From the NCBI GenBank assembly GCA_017410065.1, contig JAFQRL010000002.1, forward strand, positions 62,001 to 126,000: DNA of 64,000 nucleotides. The letters are read 5' to 3'. Made by a program: the position numbers and the translations under genes. Shown piece by piece: positions 32,496 to 41,948 of the stretch (position 1 is its first letter; each line of letters opens with the position of its first letter). Origin of the DNA: Clostridia bacterium (GTDB lineage: Bacteria > Bacillota > Clostridia > Oscillospirales > CAG-272). The notes under the pieces were generated by a model that saw only the letters and a program-made list of their open reading frames with translations, was not told the DNA's origin and searched no databases.

Positions 32496-35249
32496 ATGGG
32501 ATTTTTCAAGACCTACAGTGAAAAACAGATCAAAAGGATAATGCCTCTTGTTGATGCGATCGAGGCTCTTGCTGATAAATTCGCCGAAATGAGCGACAGC
32601 GAGCTTCGAGCATACACGGATAAGCTTAAGGACGATCTTGCAAACGGCAAGACCCTTGACGATATTCTCCCCGAGGCTTTTGCACTCGTTCGCGAGGCAG
32701 ACGACAGAGTTCTCGGCAAAAGGCCCTTCCGCGTTCAGCTGATGGGCGGTATCCTCCTCCATCAAGGACGTATCGCCGAGATGAAAACAGGTGAAGGTAA
32801 GACCCTTGTTGCTACCCTTCCCGCTTATCTCAACGCGCTTTCGGGCAAGGGCGTTCATATCGTCACGGTAAATGACTATCTCGCAAAGCGCGACAGCGAC
32901 GAGATGGGCAGAGTTTACGGCTTCCTCGGACTTAAAACAGGTCTTATCATTCACGGTCAGAACGCGAAGGAAAAAAAGGAGGCTTACGCCGCAGATATCA
33001 CATACGGCACCAATAACGAGCTCGGCTTCGATTACCTTCGTGACAATATGGTCGTTTATAAGGAAAGAATGGTTCAGCGAGGCCACAATTTTGCTATTGT
33101 TGACGAGGTGGACTCCATTCTTATAGACGAGGCAAGAACTCCTCTTATCATTTCCGGTCAAGGCACAAAATCCACCGATCTTTACACAATGGCAGATAGA
33201 CTCGCCCGCACTATGAGCCGCTTCCTTATCAAGGAGGTGGACCAGAAGCAGGATCTTGACACATACAAAGAGGACTATATCATAGATGAAAAGGCTCGCA
33301 CCGCGGTCCTCACTCAGCACGGTATCGAAAAGGCGGAGAAATTCTTTAATATTGCAAATCTTTCCGATCCCGAAAACTCAAGCATTTACCATCACGTAAA
33401 CACCGCCATCAAGGCGCACGGCGTAATGAAGCGCGACGTTGACTATATCGTTAAGGACGATAACGTTATCATAGTTGATGCCTTCACAGGCCGTCTTATG
33501 CCCGGCCGCCGCTATAACGACGGTCTCCATCAGGCAATAGAAGCGAAGGAAAACGTTAAGATCCAGCGCGAATCCCGCACGATCGCAACAATAACCTTCC
33601 AGAATTACTTCCGTATGTACGGCAAGCTTTCGGGAATGACGGGTACCGCCCTCACCGAGGAAAACGAATTCAAGCAGATCTATGCGCTTGACGTTGTTGA
33701 GGTGCCCACCAACAAGCCTATGATAAGGATTGATCGAAACGATGCGGTTTACAGAACCTATCGCGGAAAGATATGGGCGATAGTTGAGCAGATCAAGGCG
33801 TGCCGCGAAAAGGGGCAGCCTGTCCTTGTTGGTACTGTTTCCATCGATAAATCCGAGGAGCTCTCCTCCGTTCTTAAGAGAAACGGCATCCCTCACACCG
33901 TGCTCAACGCGAAGCATCACGAAAAAGAGGCTGAAATAGTCGCTCAGGCGGGTAAGTTTGGCAGCGTTACCATTTCCACCAATATGGCAGGACGCGGTAC
34001 CGATATTATGCTGGGCGGCAACCCCGAGTTTATGGCCAAGAACGAGCTTCGCCGCGAGGGCTATGAGGACGGTCTCATCGCGATGGCAACGAGCTCCGCT
34101 CCGTCCGACGATGAGGCGGTAAACGAGATCCGCGCAAAGTACAAGGAGCTTTATGCAAAGCATAAGGCGGCGATCGAGCCCGAGGCTGAAAAGGTACGTG
34201 CCGCAGGCGGTCTATTTATTCTCGGCACGGAGCGTCACGAAAGCCGTCGTATAGATAACCAGCTCAGAGGTCGAAGCGGACGTCAGGGCGACCCGGGTGA
34301 ATCTATGTTCTTCCTCTCTCTTGAGGACGATCTTATGCGACTGTTCGGCTCGGACAGGGTCGCAGGCCTTTGCGAAAGGCTCGGTCTTGACGAAAAGACA
34401 CCCATCAATGCAAAGATCCTTTCGGGCTCTATTGAAAACGCGCAGAAGAGGATAGAGGATAACAACTTCAACAGAAGAAAGAACGTCCTCACCTACGACG
34501 ACGTTATGAACCAGCAAAGAAAGGTTATATATAACCAACGCTACGAGGTGCTTCTCGGAGACGATATCAGCGAGAAGATAATCGGTATGATAACGAGCTC
34601 GGTTTCAGAGACCTTCGATTTCTGCTTCGGTCTTGACACACCCGAGGATTGGAAGTTTGATGAATTCAAAAACCATTATCTCGGTCTTCTTGTAGATAAA
34701 AAGAACTTTAACTACACCGAAAAGGAGCTTGCCGAGATCGACAAGGACGAGTGGAAGTCGGAGCTTATAGACAAAGCACTTGAGATCTACCGCTCCAAGG
34801 ACGAGCTCTTCAAAAACGCACCCGGTGCTCCGGAAAACGCAATGCGCGAGGTTGAAAAGGTCATCCTTCTTCAGAACGTTGACAGAAAGTGGATGGATCA
34901 CCTTGAGGCTATGGATCAGCTTAAGGAATCGGTCGGCCTTAATTCCTATGCTCAGCGTGACCCCGTTGCGATTTACAGACTTCAGGGCGCGGATATGTTC
35001 GATCAGATGGTTGACGATATCAAGGAGGACACCGTGCGTCAGATCCTCGGCGTTATCCCCAGAGCTAACGCAACCGAAAGAGTGCAGGTCGCAAAGCCCA
35101 CCTCCGAGGGCTTCGGCGGCGATAAGACGATTGCAAGAAAGCCTATCGTTAAGGCTGTTAAGGTCGGCAGAAACGACCCCTGCCCTTGCGGTAGCGGAAA
35201 GAAGTATAAAAAGTGCTGCGGAGCTAACGAAGCAGCAGATAAGGATTAA
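32496..35249 (+). CDS. secA: Preprotein translocase ATPase SecA
   Basis: The 917-residue motor drives export of unfolded preproteins through SecYEG at the membrane. Visible: Walker A MKTGEGKT near 96, the DEAD-like DEVDSILIDEART near 205, a preprotein crosslinking domain in between, helicase motifs MAGRGTDIMLGGNPEF near 495 and LRGRSGRQGDPGES near 590, and the C-terminal zinc motif CPCGSGKKYKKCC near 895 that contacts SecB or ribosomes. Length and domains are complete. Two small membrane protein genes follow, the first one base after the stop. Confidence 0.97.
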   Translation: MGFFKTYSEKQIKRIMPLVDAIEALADKFAEMSDSELRAYTDKLKDDLANGKTLDDILPEAFALVREADDRVLGKRPFRVQLMGGILLHQGRIAEMKTGEGKTLVATLPAYLNALSGKGVHIVTVNDYLAKRDSDEMGRVYGFLGLKTGLIIHGQNAKEKKEAYAADITYGTNNELGFDYLRDNMVVYKERMVQRGHNFAIVDEVDSILIDEARTPLIISGQGTKSTDLYTMADRLARTMSRFLIKEVDQKQDLDTYKEDYIIDEKARTAVLTQHGIEKAEKFFNIANLSDPENSSIYHHVNTAIKAHGVMKRDVDYIVKDDNVIIVDAFTGRLMPGRRYNDGLHQAIEAKENVKIQRESRTIATITFQNYFRMYGKLSGMTGTALTEENEFKQIYALDVVEVPTNKPMIRIDRNDAVYRTYRGKIWAIVEQIKACREKGQPVLVGTVSIDKSEELSSVLKRNGIPHTVLNAKHHEKEAEIVAQAGKFGSVTISTNMAGRGTDIMLGGNPEFMAKNELRREGYEDGLIAMATSSAPSDDEAVNEIRAKYKELYAKHKAAIEPEAEKVRAAGGLFILGTERHESRRIDNQLRGRSGRQGDPGESMFFLSLEDDLMRLFGSDRVAGLCERLGLDEKTPINAKILSGSIENAQKRIEDNNFNRRKNVLTYDDVMNQQRKVIYNQRYEVLLGDDISEKIIGMITSSVSETFDFCFGLDTPEDWKFDEFKNHYLGLLVDKKNFNYTEKELAEIDKDEWKSELIDKALEIYRSKDELFKNAPGAPENAMREVEKVILLQNVDRKWMDHLEAMDQLKESVGLNSYAQRDPVAIYRLQGADMFDQMVDDIKEDTVRQILGVIPRANATERVQVAKPTSEGFGGDKTIARKPIVKAVKVGRNDPCPCGSGKKYKKCCGANEAADKD

Positions 35250-35250
35250 T

Positions 35251-35958
35251 ATGGGATTTGGAACTCTTCTCGGCGGATATTTTCTGCTTTTGAATTTCAC
35301 CTATTACAGATTCACGGACGTCATAGCCGCTCTGCTGATGCTCTATGCGCTCTATAAGCTTTCGGGCGTCAATCAGATGTTCAAGCTTTCCGCTATTGGT
35401 TCGGCAGTATTTTCCGCCTTCGGCTTGGCAGAGCTTGTGCTCGGCTTCCTTGAGATATTCTCTATAATCGAGCTTTCGCCGATCGCGGTCTCCCTTATAG
35501 CTATGCTCCGCAATTTCGCAGTTGGCTTAATAACCGTTCTGATGCTTATTGGAATCAGGGACGTTGCCGCCGAGGTCGGGCTTCCAAGACTTCAGATAAA
35601 GGCAAACTATCTGTCTTACGTTACGATGGTGGTCTACGTTGGCAACATCTTCTTGCAAACAGCAGAGCTCTCCAGCTGGATACCCGTCACAGTTCTCGTT
35701 CCCGCTTCAATTATCTTCATTATTGCCACGATGGCACTTATATGCGTAAATCTTTCCGCAATATTCACTTGCTATCAGAAGATCTGTATGCCAAGCGAAA
35801 AGAAGGAAACCGCGTATAAGGAGAAAAAGTCACGCTTCGGCTTCGTGAATAAGTTCAGAGCTCACGAGGAGCAAAGGCAACGCGAATATGCCGAATATAA
35901 GCTTGATAAAATGAAGAAAAAATCAGAAAAACGCAAGTCCGGCGGTAAGAAAAAATGA
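35251..35958 (+). CDS. Unknown membrane protein downstream of secA
   Basis: I do not recognise this 235-residue protein. It has about five or six hydrophobic segments between residues 5 and 175 and a strongly basic, coiled-coil-prone C-terminal tail (about 190-235, ending KSEKRKSGGKKK) likely to face the cytoplasm. ATG 35251 follows AAGGA and lies one base after the secA stop; an open frame extending upstream within secA is a shadow. It overlaps the next gene by four bases. A role tied to secretion or the envelope is inference from position only. Confidence 0.7.
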   Translation: MGFGTLLGGYFLLLNFTYYRFTDVIAALLMLYALYKLSGVNQMFKLSAIGSAVFSAFGLAELVLGFLEIFSIIELSPIAVSLIAMLRNFAVGLITVLMLIGIRDVAAEVGLPRLQIKANYLSYVTMVVYVGNIFLQTAELSSWIPVTVLVPASIIFIIATMALICVNLSAIFTCYQKICMPSEKKETAYKEKKSRFGFVNKFRAHEEQRQREYAEYKLDKMKKKSEKRKSGGKKK

Positions 35959-37415
35959 AAAACACCGATTTCAAAAAAGAAAAAATTCTAACGTCAGGCG
36001 CGCTTATGACGCTCGCTTTGGTCTTCTTTGCGAACCCAACGGTAAGGCTTTTCGATATCCTTCCCGATTTCGTTGCTTGCCTGATAATTGCCAAGGCACT
36101 CCGCTATCCCGCAGACAGAGCCCCGTTCTTCAGCGAGGCACGGTCTGCGTTTATCAAGCTCGGTATAGTTTCGCTGATGAAGATCCCCGCTTTCTTTATT
36201 CTGATCTCCGTGCGCAGCACAAACGTATCCGATTTCGATATTTCAGCCCTGCTCACGTTTTCCTTTGCCGTAATTGAAGCACTGTATTTCACCTCTGCGA
36301 TAAGTAATCTCTTCTCGGCATTGTTTTATCTCGGAGAACGAAGCAACGAGCGCGTTTTGCTGGCTCCCTTCAAAACCTCTCCGAATGAATATTCAAAGCG
36401 GACGATGAAGCCCGAGACACTGAAGCTTCTCACCCTTGCCTTCACATATTTCAAGCTTGCGGCAGGCTCGCTTCCCGAGATGCTTCTTCTATCATCTACC
36501 ACCGATTACGGTTCGCACGTGGGTCAAGGTGCGGGGGCACTTCTCTATCCTTACGTGCTTTTGGCACTGCTTGTATTCACCATTGTGTTCGGCGTTATAT
36601 TTGCTAAAAGCTTTAATTCCTACATAAAGGCAATAAGAGCCGACGGATGCTTCTATCCGACCCTTGATTCGCTCGTTCGCGACGAAGCGAGAATAGAGCT
36701 GGATAAGAGAATAGAAAAGCGCAATATGCGTTCTTCTCTTGATCTTTACGTTATAGCGATACTCTTTATTTTCACCCTGAGAATAGATACTCTCCAGGAA
36801 ATAGATCTTATTCCTCTTTGCGTGTTTGCGCCGCTTTCGCTTTATGCTCTTATAAGGCTTTGGCACAGTCCGCGCCCTATTCTCCCCGCGATAATCACAG
36901 GCTCGCTTTTCTTTATCAGCTCGCTGATCTATCAGATAACCGAATTTTCCTTCCTTGATAAATACGGGTATGACCTGATGGTAACTGATATGAACGTTCG
37001 TATGAGCTATATCCCAACCATTATCACCTCCCTCGTTACCTTCATCACCTTCTCCGCATTTATGGCTTGCATCTCTCTCGGTCTTATAAAATTTGCGGCA
37101 AGGCGCGTGCTGACACCCGATCTTGAGGGGGCGGACAGAATAAGAATGGATAGATACAGGTCCATCAGGCGCAGAGCGATCATCTGGTGTGCGATCGGCA
37201 TTTTTACTATGCTTACCCTTTGCCTGAACGTTCTTTTCAAGTTCTTCCCAAGCATCGATGCCGTGTTGAGCGGCGACGGATCCTACAAGCTGATAACCAC
37301 AGCTCTTATACCTTGGTTTGGAACTTTAGTGTTCATCGTCTCTCTTATCCTTCTCGGTTATACCATTTATCTGATCTCCTCGATGAAGGATGATATTGAT
37401 ACCTACGTCAAATAA
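35955..37415 (+). CDS. Unknown polytopic membrane protein
   Basis: I do not recognise this 486-residue protein. It has about ten hydrophobic segments, with longer cytoplasmic-looking stretches near 140-160 and 225-250 (RDEARIELDKRIEKRNMR). There are no transporter or enzyme motifs. Its segment RLFDILPDFVACLIIAKALR is reminiscent of the preceding gene's N-terminal RFTDVIAALLMLYALYKL, suggesting the two proteins may be distantly related. It is translationally coupled to that gene and ends at a strong terminator. Confidence 0.7.
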   Translation: MKNTDFKKEKILTSGALMTLALVFFANPTVRLFDILPDFVACLIIAKALRYPADRAPFFSEARSAFIKLGIVSLMKIPAFFILISVRSTNVSDFDISALLTFSFAVIEALYFTSAISNLFSALFYLGERSNERVLLAPFKTSPNEYSKRTMKPETLKLLTLAFTYFKLAAGSLPEMLLLSSTTDYGSHVGQGAGALLYPYVLLALLVFTIVFGVIFAKSFNSYIKAIRADGCFYPTLDSLVRDEARIELDKRIEKRNMRSSLDLYVIAILFIFTLRIDTLQEIDLIPLCVFAPLSLYALIRLWHSPRPILPAIITGSLFFISSLIYQITEFSFLDKYGYDLMVTDMNVRMSYIPTIITSLVTFITFSAFMACISLGLIKFAARRVLTPDLEGADRIRMDRYRSIRRRAIIWCAIGIFTMLTLCLNVLFKFFPSIDAVLSGDGSYKLITTALIPWFGTLVFIVSLILLGYTIYLISSMKDDIDTYVK

Positions 37416-37422
37416 TATCCTT

Positions 37423-37470
37423 GACTGCCAAGGTGACGGGCCGATTTTTCCGCACCTCGGCAGTCGTTTT
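37423..37470 (+). terminator. Terminator of the secA transcription unit
   Basis: GACTGCC-A-AGGTG (37423-37435) pairs with CACCT-C-GGCAGTC (37453-37465) with one internal mismatch and is followed by GTTTT. Confidence 0.75.
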
Positions 37471-37524
37471 CTGTTTTAGCTGCTATGGATTTTTGATCAG
37501 CGAAACATTTTCGTTGTCTAATCA

Positions 37525-37554
37525 TTGACATTTATATAGAAAAAGTGTTATTAT
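37525..37554 (+). promoter_or_regulatory. SigA-type promoter of the MATE gene
   Basis: TTGACA (37525-37530), 18-base spacer, TATTAT (37549-37554) with TG two bases before it. Confidence 0.6.
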
Positions 37555-37610
37555 ACATATATAATAAGTAAGAAATCAAAAGGTTTTGCAGATATTTTCA
37601 GAGGACTGTT

Positions 37611-39029
37611 ATGTTAAAGACTAAAAGAAAGATAATAGAAGGACCTATATTTATTCAACTGCTTCTATTTTCTCTGCCCATTATGCTCACGGGGCTTTTG
37701 CAGGTTGCTTATAATATGGCGGACAACATCATCGTCGGTCAGTTTTCAGGCGACCCAAATGCTCTTGCCGCTATCACGTCTACCTCATCGCTCACGACCC
37801 TTGCCGTCAATTTCCTGATGGGGCTTGCCACGGGCTCAGGTGTCGTTGTTGCTCAGGCGTTTGGCGCAGATGAAAAGCAAAAGGTATCCCGAACGGTTCA
37901 CACAGCGATCACGTTTGCAATTATTATAGGAGCTGCCTTCGGTGCTCTTGCGTTTGGTCTTGCCAGAGTCGCCCTTGAGGCAATGGGCACTAAAAGGGTG
38001 CTTATTGACGGTGCCGTTCTGTACTTCCGAATAATTGCAATCGGTATCCCTGCAACGACTATATATAATTTCGGTGCCGCTATCCTCAGATCTATCGGCA
38101 ATTCAAAGCTTCCTCTTTATATTCTCGGCGGGTCGGGACTTTTAAACGTTGCGCTGAATTTGTTTTTTGTTATCGTTTGCGGTATGTCCGTTGACGGCGT
38201 TGCAATTGCAACCGTTATTTCTCAATACGCATCCGCAGTAACCGTTATTCTGATATTGGTTAAAAACAAAAATAATGCCTGGGGTCTCGATATAAAAAGG
38301 CTTGGAATAAACAAGGCGCTTCTTTTAAGGATAGTCAGATACGGAGCCCCCGCAGGGCTTCAATCCTCCCTGTTCAGCATCACAAACGTTATAATTACGT
38401 CTGCGGCGAACCAGCTCCCGAAGGTCGCCCTTGATGCAAAGGCTATTGCCTTTAACATTGACGGTATGGTATACACCGCAATGGACAGCTATCTTCATTC
38501 ATCGATGACCTTCGTTGGGCAGAATTACGGCGCAAAGAAATACGATAGGATCATCAAAAGCACTATCTATTCCGTCATCCAGGTCGCTTTTATCGGTTTT
38601 TTGCTAGGACAGATACTCATATTCTTCAGCGAGCCGATCATAGGACTTTATCTTGGAGCAGCAACAGAGCAAAGAGAGCTCGTGGTCAGCCTTGCTCAGG
38701 GGCTTATGCGCTTTATTTTGTCGATATACTTCCTTTGCGGAATTATGCATACGATATCGGGTGCACTCAGGGGGCTTGGCAACTCCATCGCACCTATGCT
38801 TATAAGCATAATCGGCACTGTTGTGGTGCGAGTTGTGTGGGTCGTTTTCTTCTATCCTATGGAGCAATTCCACACGATCACCGGTCTTTATTACTGCTAC
38901 CCGATAACCTGGATATCAAGCATCATCGCCCTGGTTATCACCTTCGTTATATCAGCACGTCGCGCTAAAAAAAGAATTAACGAGGCTGTCGAGGAGCAAA
39001 GGGTGGCTGCAGCTCTTGCCGCGCAGTAA
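37611..39029 (+). CDS. MATE-family efflux transporter
   Basis: The 472-residue integral membrane protein has twelve hydrophobic segments in two pseudo-symmetric halves. The first helix region reads LPIMLTGLLQVAYNMADNIIVGQF, the usual MATE start, followed by GLATGSGVVVAQAFGA near 88. The second half repeats the pattern (SSLFSITNVIITSAANQLP near 258; SSMTFVGQNYGAKKYDR near 300). MATE pumps export cationic drugs or metabolites using Na+ or H+. The substrate is unknown. It is monocistronic with a strong promoter. Confidence 0.92.
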   Translation: MLKTKRKIIEGPIFIQLLLFSLPIMLTGLLQVAYNMADNIIVGQFSGDPNALAAITSTSSLTTLAVNFLMGLATGSGVVVAQAFGADEKQKVSRTVHTAITFAIIIGAAFGALAFGLARVALEAMGTKRVLIDGAVLYFRIIAIGIPATTIYNFGAAILRSIGNSKLPLYILGGSGLLNVALNLFFVIVCGMSVDGVAIATVISQYASAVTVILILVKNKNNAWGLDIKRLGINKALLLRIVRYGAPAGLQSSLFSITNVIITSAANQLPKVALDAKAIAFNIDGMVYTAMDSYLHSSMTFVGQNYGAKKYDRIIKSTIYSVIQVAFIGFLLGQILIFFSEPIIGLYLGAATEQRELVVSLAQGLMRFILSIYFLCGIMHTISGALRGLGNSIAPMLISIIGTVVVRVVWVVFFYPMEQFHTITGLYYCYPITWISSIIALVITFVISARRAKKRINEAVEEQRVAAALAAQ

Positions 39030-39113
39030 ATCGGACTTAAAAAGCTAACCATTTCGGTTTTGATTTAAAAGATCACAGAAATAATTGAAATAACAAAGCA
39101 AAAAAGAGTAAAA

Positions 39114-39151
39114 AACGAAAGAGGAATCGGTTTTCCGATTCCTCTTTCGTT
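39114..39151 (-). terminator. Terminator of the zinc-ribbon/sigH unit
   Basis: A perfect 17-base stem (39114-39130 with 39135-39151) with a TTTT/AAAA loop is followed on the minus strand by a T run. It may also stop the MATE transcript, although the plus-strand tail lacks T residues. Confidence 0.7.
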
Positions 39152-39226
39152 ATATGCATAAAATAGACATACCGACGTATGTATAAAGTATACATATCAG
39201 GTCAGGCGACTTTCGTCCGAGCTTGA

Positions 39227-39511
39227 TTAATCAACACTCGCTGCTCTCTTTGCTGCGAAGCACTCGCTGCAATAAACAGCCTTACCTTCGGTGGGCTTGA
39301 AGGGCACTTGGCACTCCTTGCCGCACTCTACGCAGACTGCATCGAACATCTCTCTAGCACCCTTCTGCGCATTCTTCTTAGCGGCACGGCACTCTTTGCA
39401 CCTAGAGGGCTTATTCTCAAAGCCTCTCTGTGCATAGAACTCCTGCTCACCTGCGGTGAACACGAACTCATTGCCACAATCTCTGCACTTCAATGTCTCG
39501 TCCTGGTACAT
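39227..39511 (-). CDS. Double zinc-ribbon protein
   Basis: The 94-residue protein contains two four-cysteine modules: CRDCGNEFVFTAGEQEFYA with CKEC (about 9-40), then CVECGKECQVPFKPTEG with YCSEC (about 60-83). This is a recognisable family of small zinc-ribbon proteins in Clostridia and other bacteria, without a known function; zinc binding is inferred from the cysteines. It lies downstream of sigH on the same strand with a 112-base gap that holds a tRNA-like relic. Confidence 0.8.
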   Translation of the reverse strand: MYQDETLKCRDCGNEFVFTAGEQEFYAQRGFENKPSRCKECRAAKKNAQKGAREMFDAVCVECGKECQVPFKPTEGKAVYCSECFAAKRAASVD

Positions 39512-39623
39512 GTTTGTTTCTCTCCCTTGATAGGTAAAATATTTTTTGCCCTGAGACGGATTTCAACCGACGCCTTTGTGTTAACCAACGCTCTCCCTTA
39601 AGCTACCTTGGGCATAATGACTA

Positions 39624-40187
39624 TTAAATTTCCTCGCTGCCGTAAAGCTCGCGAAGACGGCGGAAAATACGCGCCTTTGCGTTATCCACCGATTTGGCAT
39701 TTTTGCCGAGCTTCTCTGCAATAGCCGCAGTTTTAAAGCCCTGAATATGAAGCATCAGAACCTTGTATTCATAATCCGAAAGCTCCCTCTTTGCTCCCGA
39801 AAGAAGACTTTCTATCCTCTCTCTTAAGGCAAGCTCCTCGGCTATCTGCTCTTTAGCTTCAACCACCTCAACGTCCATATCCACGATATCGGGCGAGACC
39901 TCCTCACGGCGAAGATGGTCGATCAACCTTCTGTGGATGCATATCCTTGCAAAGAGCCCGAAGGTTATTCCCTGTCGCTTGTGATCAAAATGAAGCGCCG
40001 CTGAATGAAGAGCAACCGTTGCCTCCGCAAAAAGATCATCGGGCGAAAGGCTCGTGTCCGCAAAGCCCGATATAACCTTATTCATAAGGGGCGAATATCT
40101 TTTAACCAGCTCAACAAAAGCCTCGTCGTCGTGATCTCCAACTGCCGAAATCAATGCGTTAAGGTCTAATTTTTCATACATATTCAT
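39624..40187 (-). CDS. sigH: SigH-like sigma-70 family RNA polymerase sigma factor
   Basis: The 187-residue protein has region 2 (about 20-90: LVKRYSPLMNKVISGF, SPDDLFAEATVALHSAALHFD, FGLFARICIHRRLIDHLRRE) and region 4 (about 125-180: LSDYEYKVLMLHIQGFKTAAIAEKLGKNAKSVDNAKARIFRRLREL). The last phrase is characteristic of SigH/Spo0H-type factors, which start sporulation or stationary-phase programmes. ATG 40187 and an ATG two codons later are both possible; neither has a strong ribosome binding site. The promoter matches the SigA consensus perfectly. Confidence 0.85.
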   Translation of the reverse strand: MNMYEKLDLNALISAVGDHDDEAFVELVKRYSPLMNKVISGFADTSLSPDDLFAEATVALHSAALHFDHKRQGITFGLFARICIHRRLIDHLRREEVSPDIVDMDVEVVEAKEQIAEELALRERIESLLSGAKRELSDYEYKVLMLHIQGFKTAAIAEKLGKNAKSVDNAKARIFRRLRELYGSEEI

Positions 40188-40214
40188 TTCTAAAATCTAC
40201 CAAATTATAGATAT

Positions 40215-40243
40215 ATTATAACTATTTATTCATTTTTTGTCAA
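40215..40243 (-). promoter_or_regulatory. Perfect-consensus SigA promoter of sigH
   Basis: On the minus strand: TTGACA (40238-40243), exactly 17 bases, TATAAT (40215-40220). Confidence 0.8.
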
Positions 40244-40344
40244 GACTTTTGTTTAAAAAATTCAACATTTTTCTTTGATTTAAACAATATTCGCTAAAAA
40301 CCGCCTTGCAATTTTGTTAAAAACAGCTAAATGCTCAAAATGAC

Positions 40345-40899
40345 CTATGATAAAAAGTCCATTTTACCTGTTGCCGAGAATAAAATCCCCTTATAAACGC
40401 CGTCGGGGCGATTGTCGTAGTTGTTCTTGATTTCCAAGGCTTCAGCCATAGAATTGACTGTGAGCGAGAGCCTCATTATCTCTCCGTATTTATCCCTTGC
40501 AAAGAGAGTCACCGAAAATCTTTTTTCCTCGGTCTCCTCAATTTTTGAGCCAATGGATATTTCTCGCTTTTGAAGTGAAAGATATCTTGCTATGGAGCTT
40601 CTGCATTTTTCTCTGAAGCCCTTATTCAAAGAATCGTAAAGCTCTGCAACGGTTGCCCTTCCCTTGTCCGAGATCATATAGTATCTCACGCCCTCAAATT
40701 CATCCGTGAGCACGTGCTCGGTTTTCGCGAGCTCGGCGAGACATTGAGAATAATCAAGAGTTATATCGTTTGTATTCTGTCCCGCGATGAGAAGCACCGT
40801 CTCCTCCTCAACAGGATAACGAAGATTATCGAGCACGTACAGAATAAATACCTTAAGATCGGTGAAGCTTGTTAAACCGAATTCCTTATTAATTTTCAT
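40345..40899 (-). CDS. DUF4364 family protein (winged-helix-like regulator)
   Basis: The 184-residue protein resembles DUF4364 of Firmicutes: FGLTSFTDLKVFILYVLDNLRYPV at the start, a PadR/MarR-like helical and winged region (about 10-95) including YYMISDKGRATVAEL, and a beta-rich C-terminal half. A DNA-binding role is likely for the family but not demonstrated. It is divergent from gpr across 92 bases. A perfect TTGACA lies upstream but no matching -10 was found at normal spacing. Confidence 0.78.
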   Translation of the reverse strand: MKINKEFGLTSFTDLKVFILYVLDNLRYPVEEETVLLIAGQNTNDITLDYSQCLAELAKTEHVLTDEFEGVRYYMISDKGRATVAELYDSLNKGFREKCRSSIARYLSLQKREISIGSKIEETEEKRFSVTLFARDKYGEIMRLSLTVNSMAEALEIKNNYDNRPDGVYKGILFSATGKMDFLS

Positions 40900-40991
40900 A
40901 GTGTGTTCCTTAAAGTAAAACTTTATTTATTGAATATCGGGGCAAAAACTGTCAACAATCTTCAAAGAGATAAACCCTTGGAGGACCGATT

Positions 40992-41870
40992 ATGTTTTTC
41001 ACCGATAAATTTGATTTTGATAAGCATCCCTACACCGACCTAGCCTGCGAAAGAAGGCGTCTTGATATAAACACCACAGGTGTGGAATACAAAAAAGAGC
41101 TTGGGGTCGTTGGCTCCTGGGAGCGCATCAGGATCTCGTCAAAGGAGGGAGCCGAGAGCATAGGCAGACCGATCGGCACCTACGATACTCTTTTGCTTGA
41201 AAGGATGGATCTATTAGAAAACGAGGCGATCGAGGATGCGGCTGACGAGGTCGCAAGAGAGCTTTGTTATATGTGCGATCTTAACTCAGTCGTTCCCGAG
41301 CGCGTGCTCGTTGTGGGACTTGGAAATCCCGAGCTTACTCCCGATTCAATAGGACCTGCCGCATGCAGAGCGGTAAAAGCAACGATGCAGATAAAAAGCT
41401 TCGATAAGGAGCTTTTCGAAGGACTTGAATGCTCGGAGATAGCCGCCGTGACCCCCGACGTCGCATCAAAAAGCGGATTTGATGCAGCGGATTACGTCAA
41501 AGGGCTTTGCTCGGTTATGAAGCCCGACGTGGTCTTTGCAATAGATGCCCTCGCGTCTCGTGCGGTCTCAAGACTTGGAACCACCGTACAGATATCGGAT
41601 ACGGGGATATTCCCGGGATCGGGAATAGGAAACCACAGAGGTGCTATATGCCGCGAGTCGGTGGGAGTGCCCGTTATTGCTATCGGTATTCCAACCGTGA
41701 TAGATTCACGAATGTTCTGGCTTGATGCAAGAGGTTCGTCAGAGCCCTGCGACAAGGACGCCTCGGGTGCTTCAATGTTCGTTTGCCCGAGAGAGATCGG
41801 AGAGATCGTGAAGGTCGGGGCAAGGATCGTCGGCGAAGGAATAAACCAAGCGTTTGGATTGTTTTATTGA
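40992..41870 (+). CDS. gpr: GPR endopeptidase (germination protease)
   Basis: GPR degrades small acid-soluble proteins when spores germinate; it is made as a zymogen in the forespore. The 292-residue protein has the family core: VVGLGNPELTPDSIGPAACRAVKAT near 102, VFAIDALASRAVSRLGTTVQISDTGIFPGSGIGNHR near 175 and GVPVIAIGIPTVID near 221. An N-terminal propeptide precedes LACERRRLDINTTGVEY. A strong GGAGG precedes the ATG. It is direct evidence that this lineage has, or had, sporulation. A forespore promoter is expected but not convincingly seen. Confidence 0.93.
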   Translation: MFFTDKFDFDKHPYTDLACERRRLDINTTGVEYKKELGVVGSWERIRISSKEGAESIGRPIGTYDTLLLERMDLLENEAIEDAADEVARELCYMCDLNSVVPERVLVVGLGNPELTPDSIGPAACRAVKATMQIKSFDKELFEGLECSEIAAVTPDVASKSGFDAADYVKGLCSVMKPDVVFAIDALASRAVSRLGTTVQISDTGIFPGSGIGNHRGAICRESVGVPVIAIGIPTVIDSRMFWLDARGSSEPCDKDASGASMFVCPREIGEIVKVGARIVGEGINQAFGLFY

Positions 41871-41873
41871 TCT

Positions 41874-41919
41874 CAAGATGGAGACGTCACACTCATTTGG
41901 CGTTTCCATCTTGTATTTT
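41874..41919 (+). terminator. Terminator of gpr
   Basis: A 13-base stem (41874-41886 with 41901-41913, one G-T pair) is followed by TATTTTT. It begins a few bases after the stop codon. Confidence 0.8.
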
Positions 41920-41948
41920 TATGGATATTTTTAAGGAGAAAAAGCCGA

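Noticed and set aside
40900-40991. Forespore (SigG-type) promoter for gpr
   Set aside because: A TGAATA at 40931 is suggestive, but no acceptable -10 element lies at the right distance.
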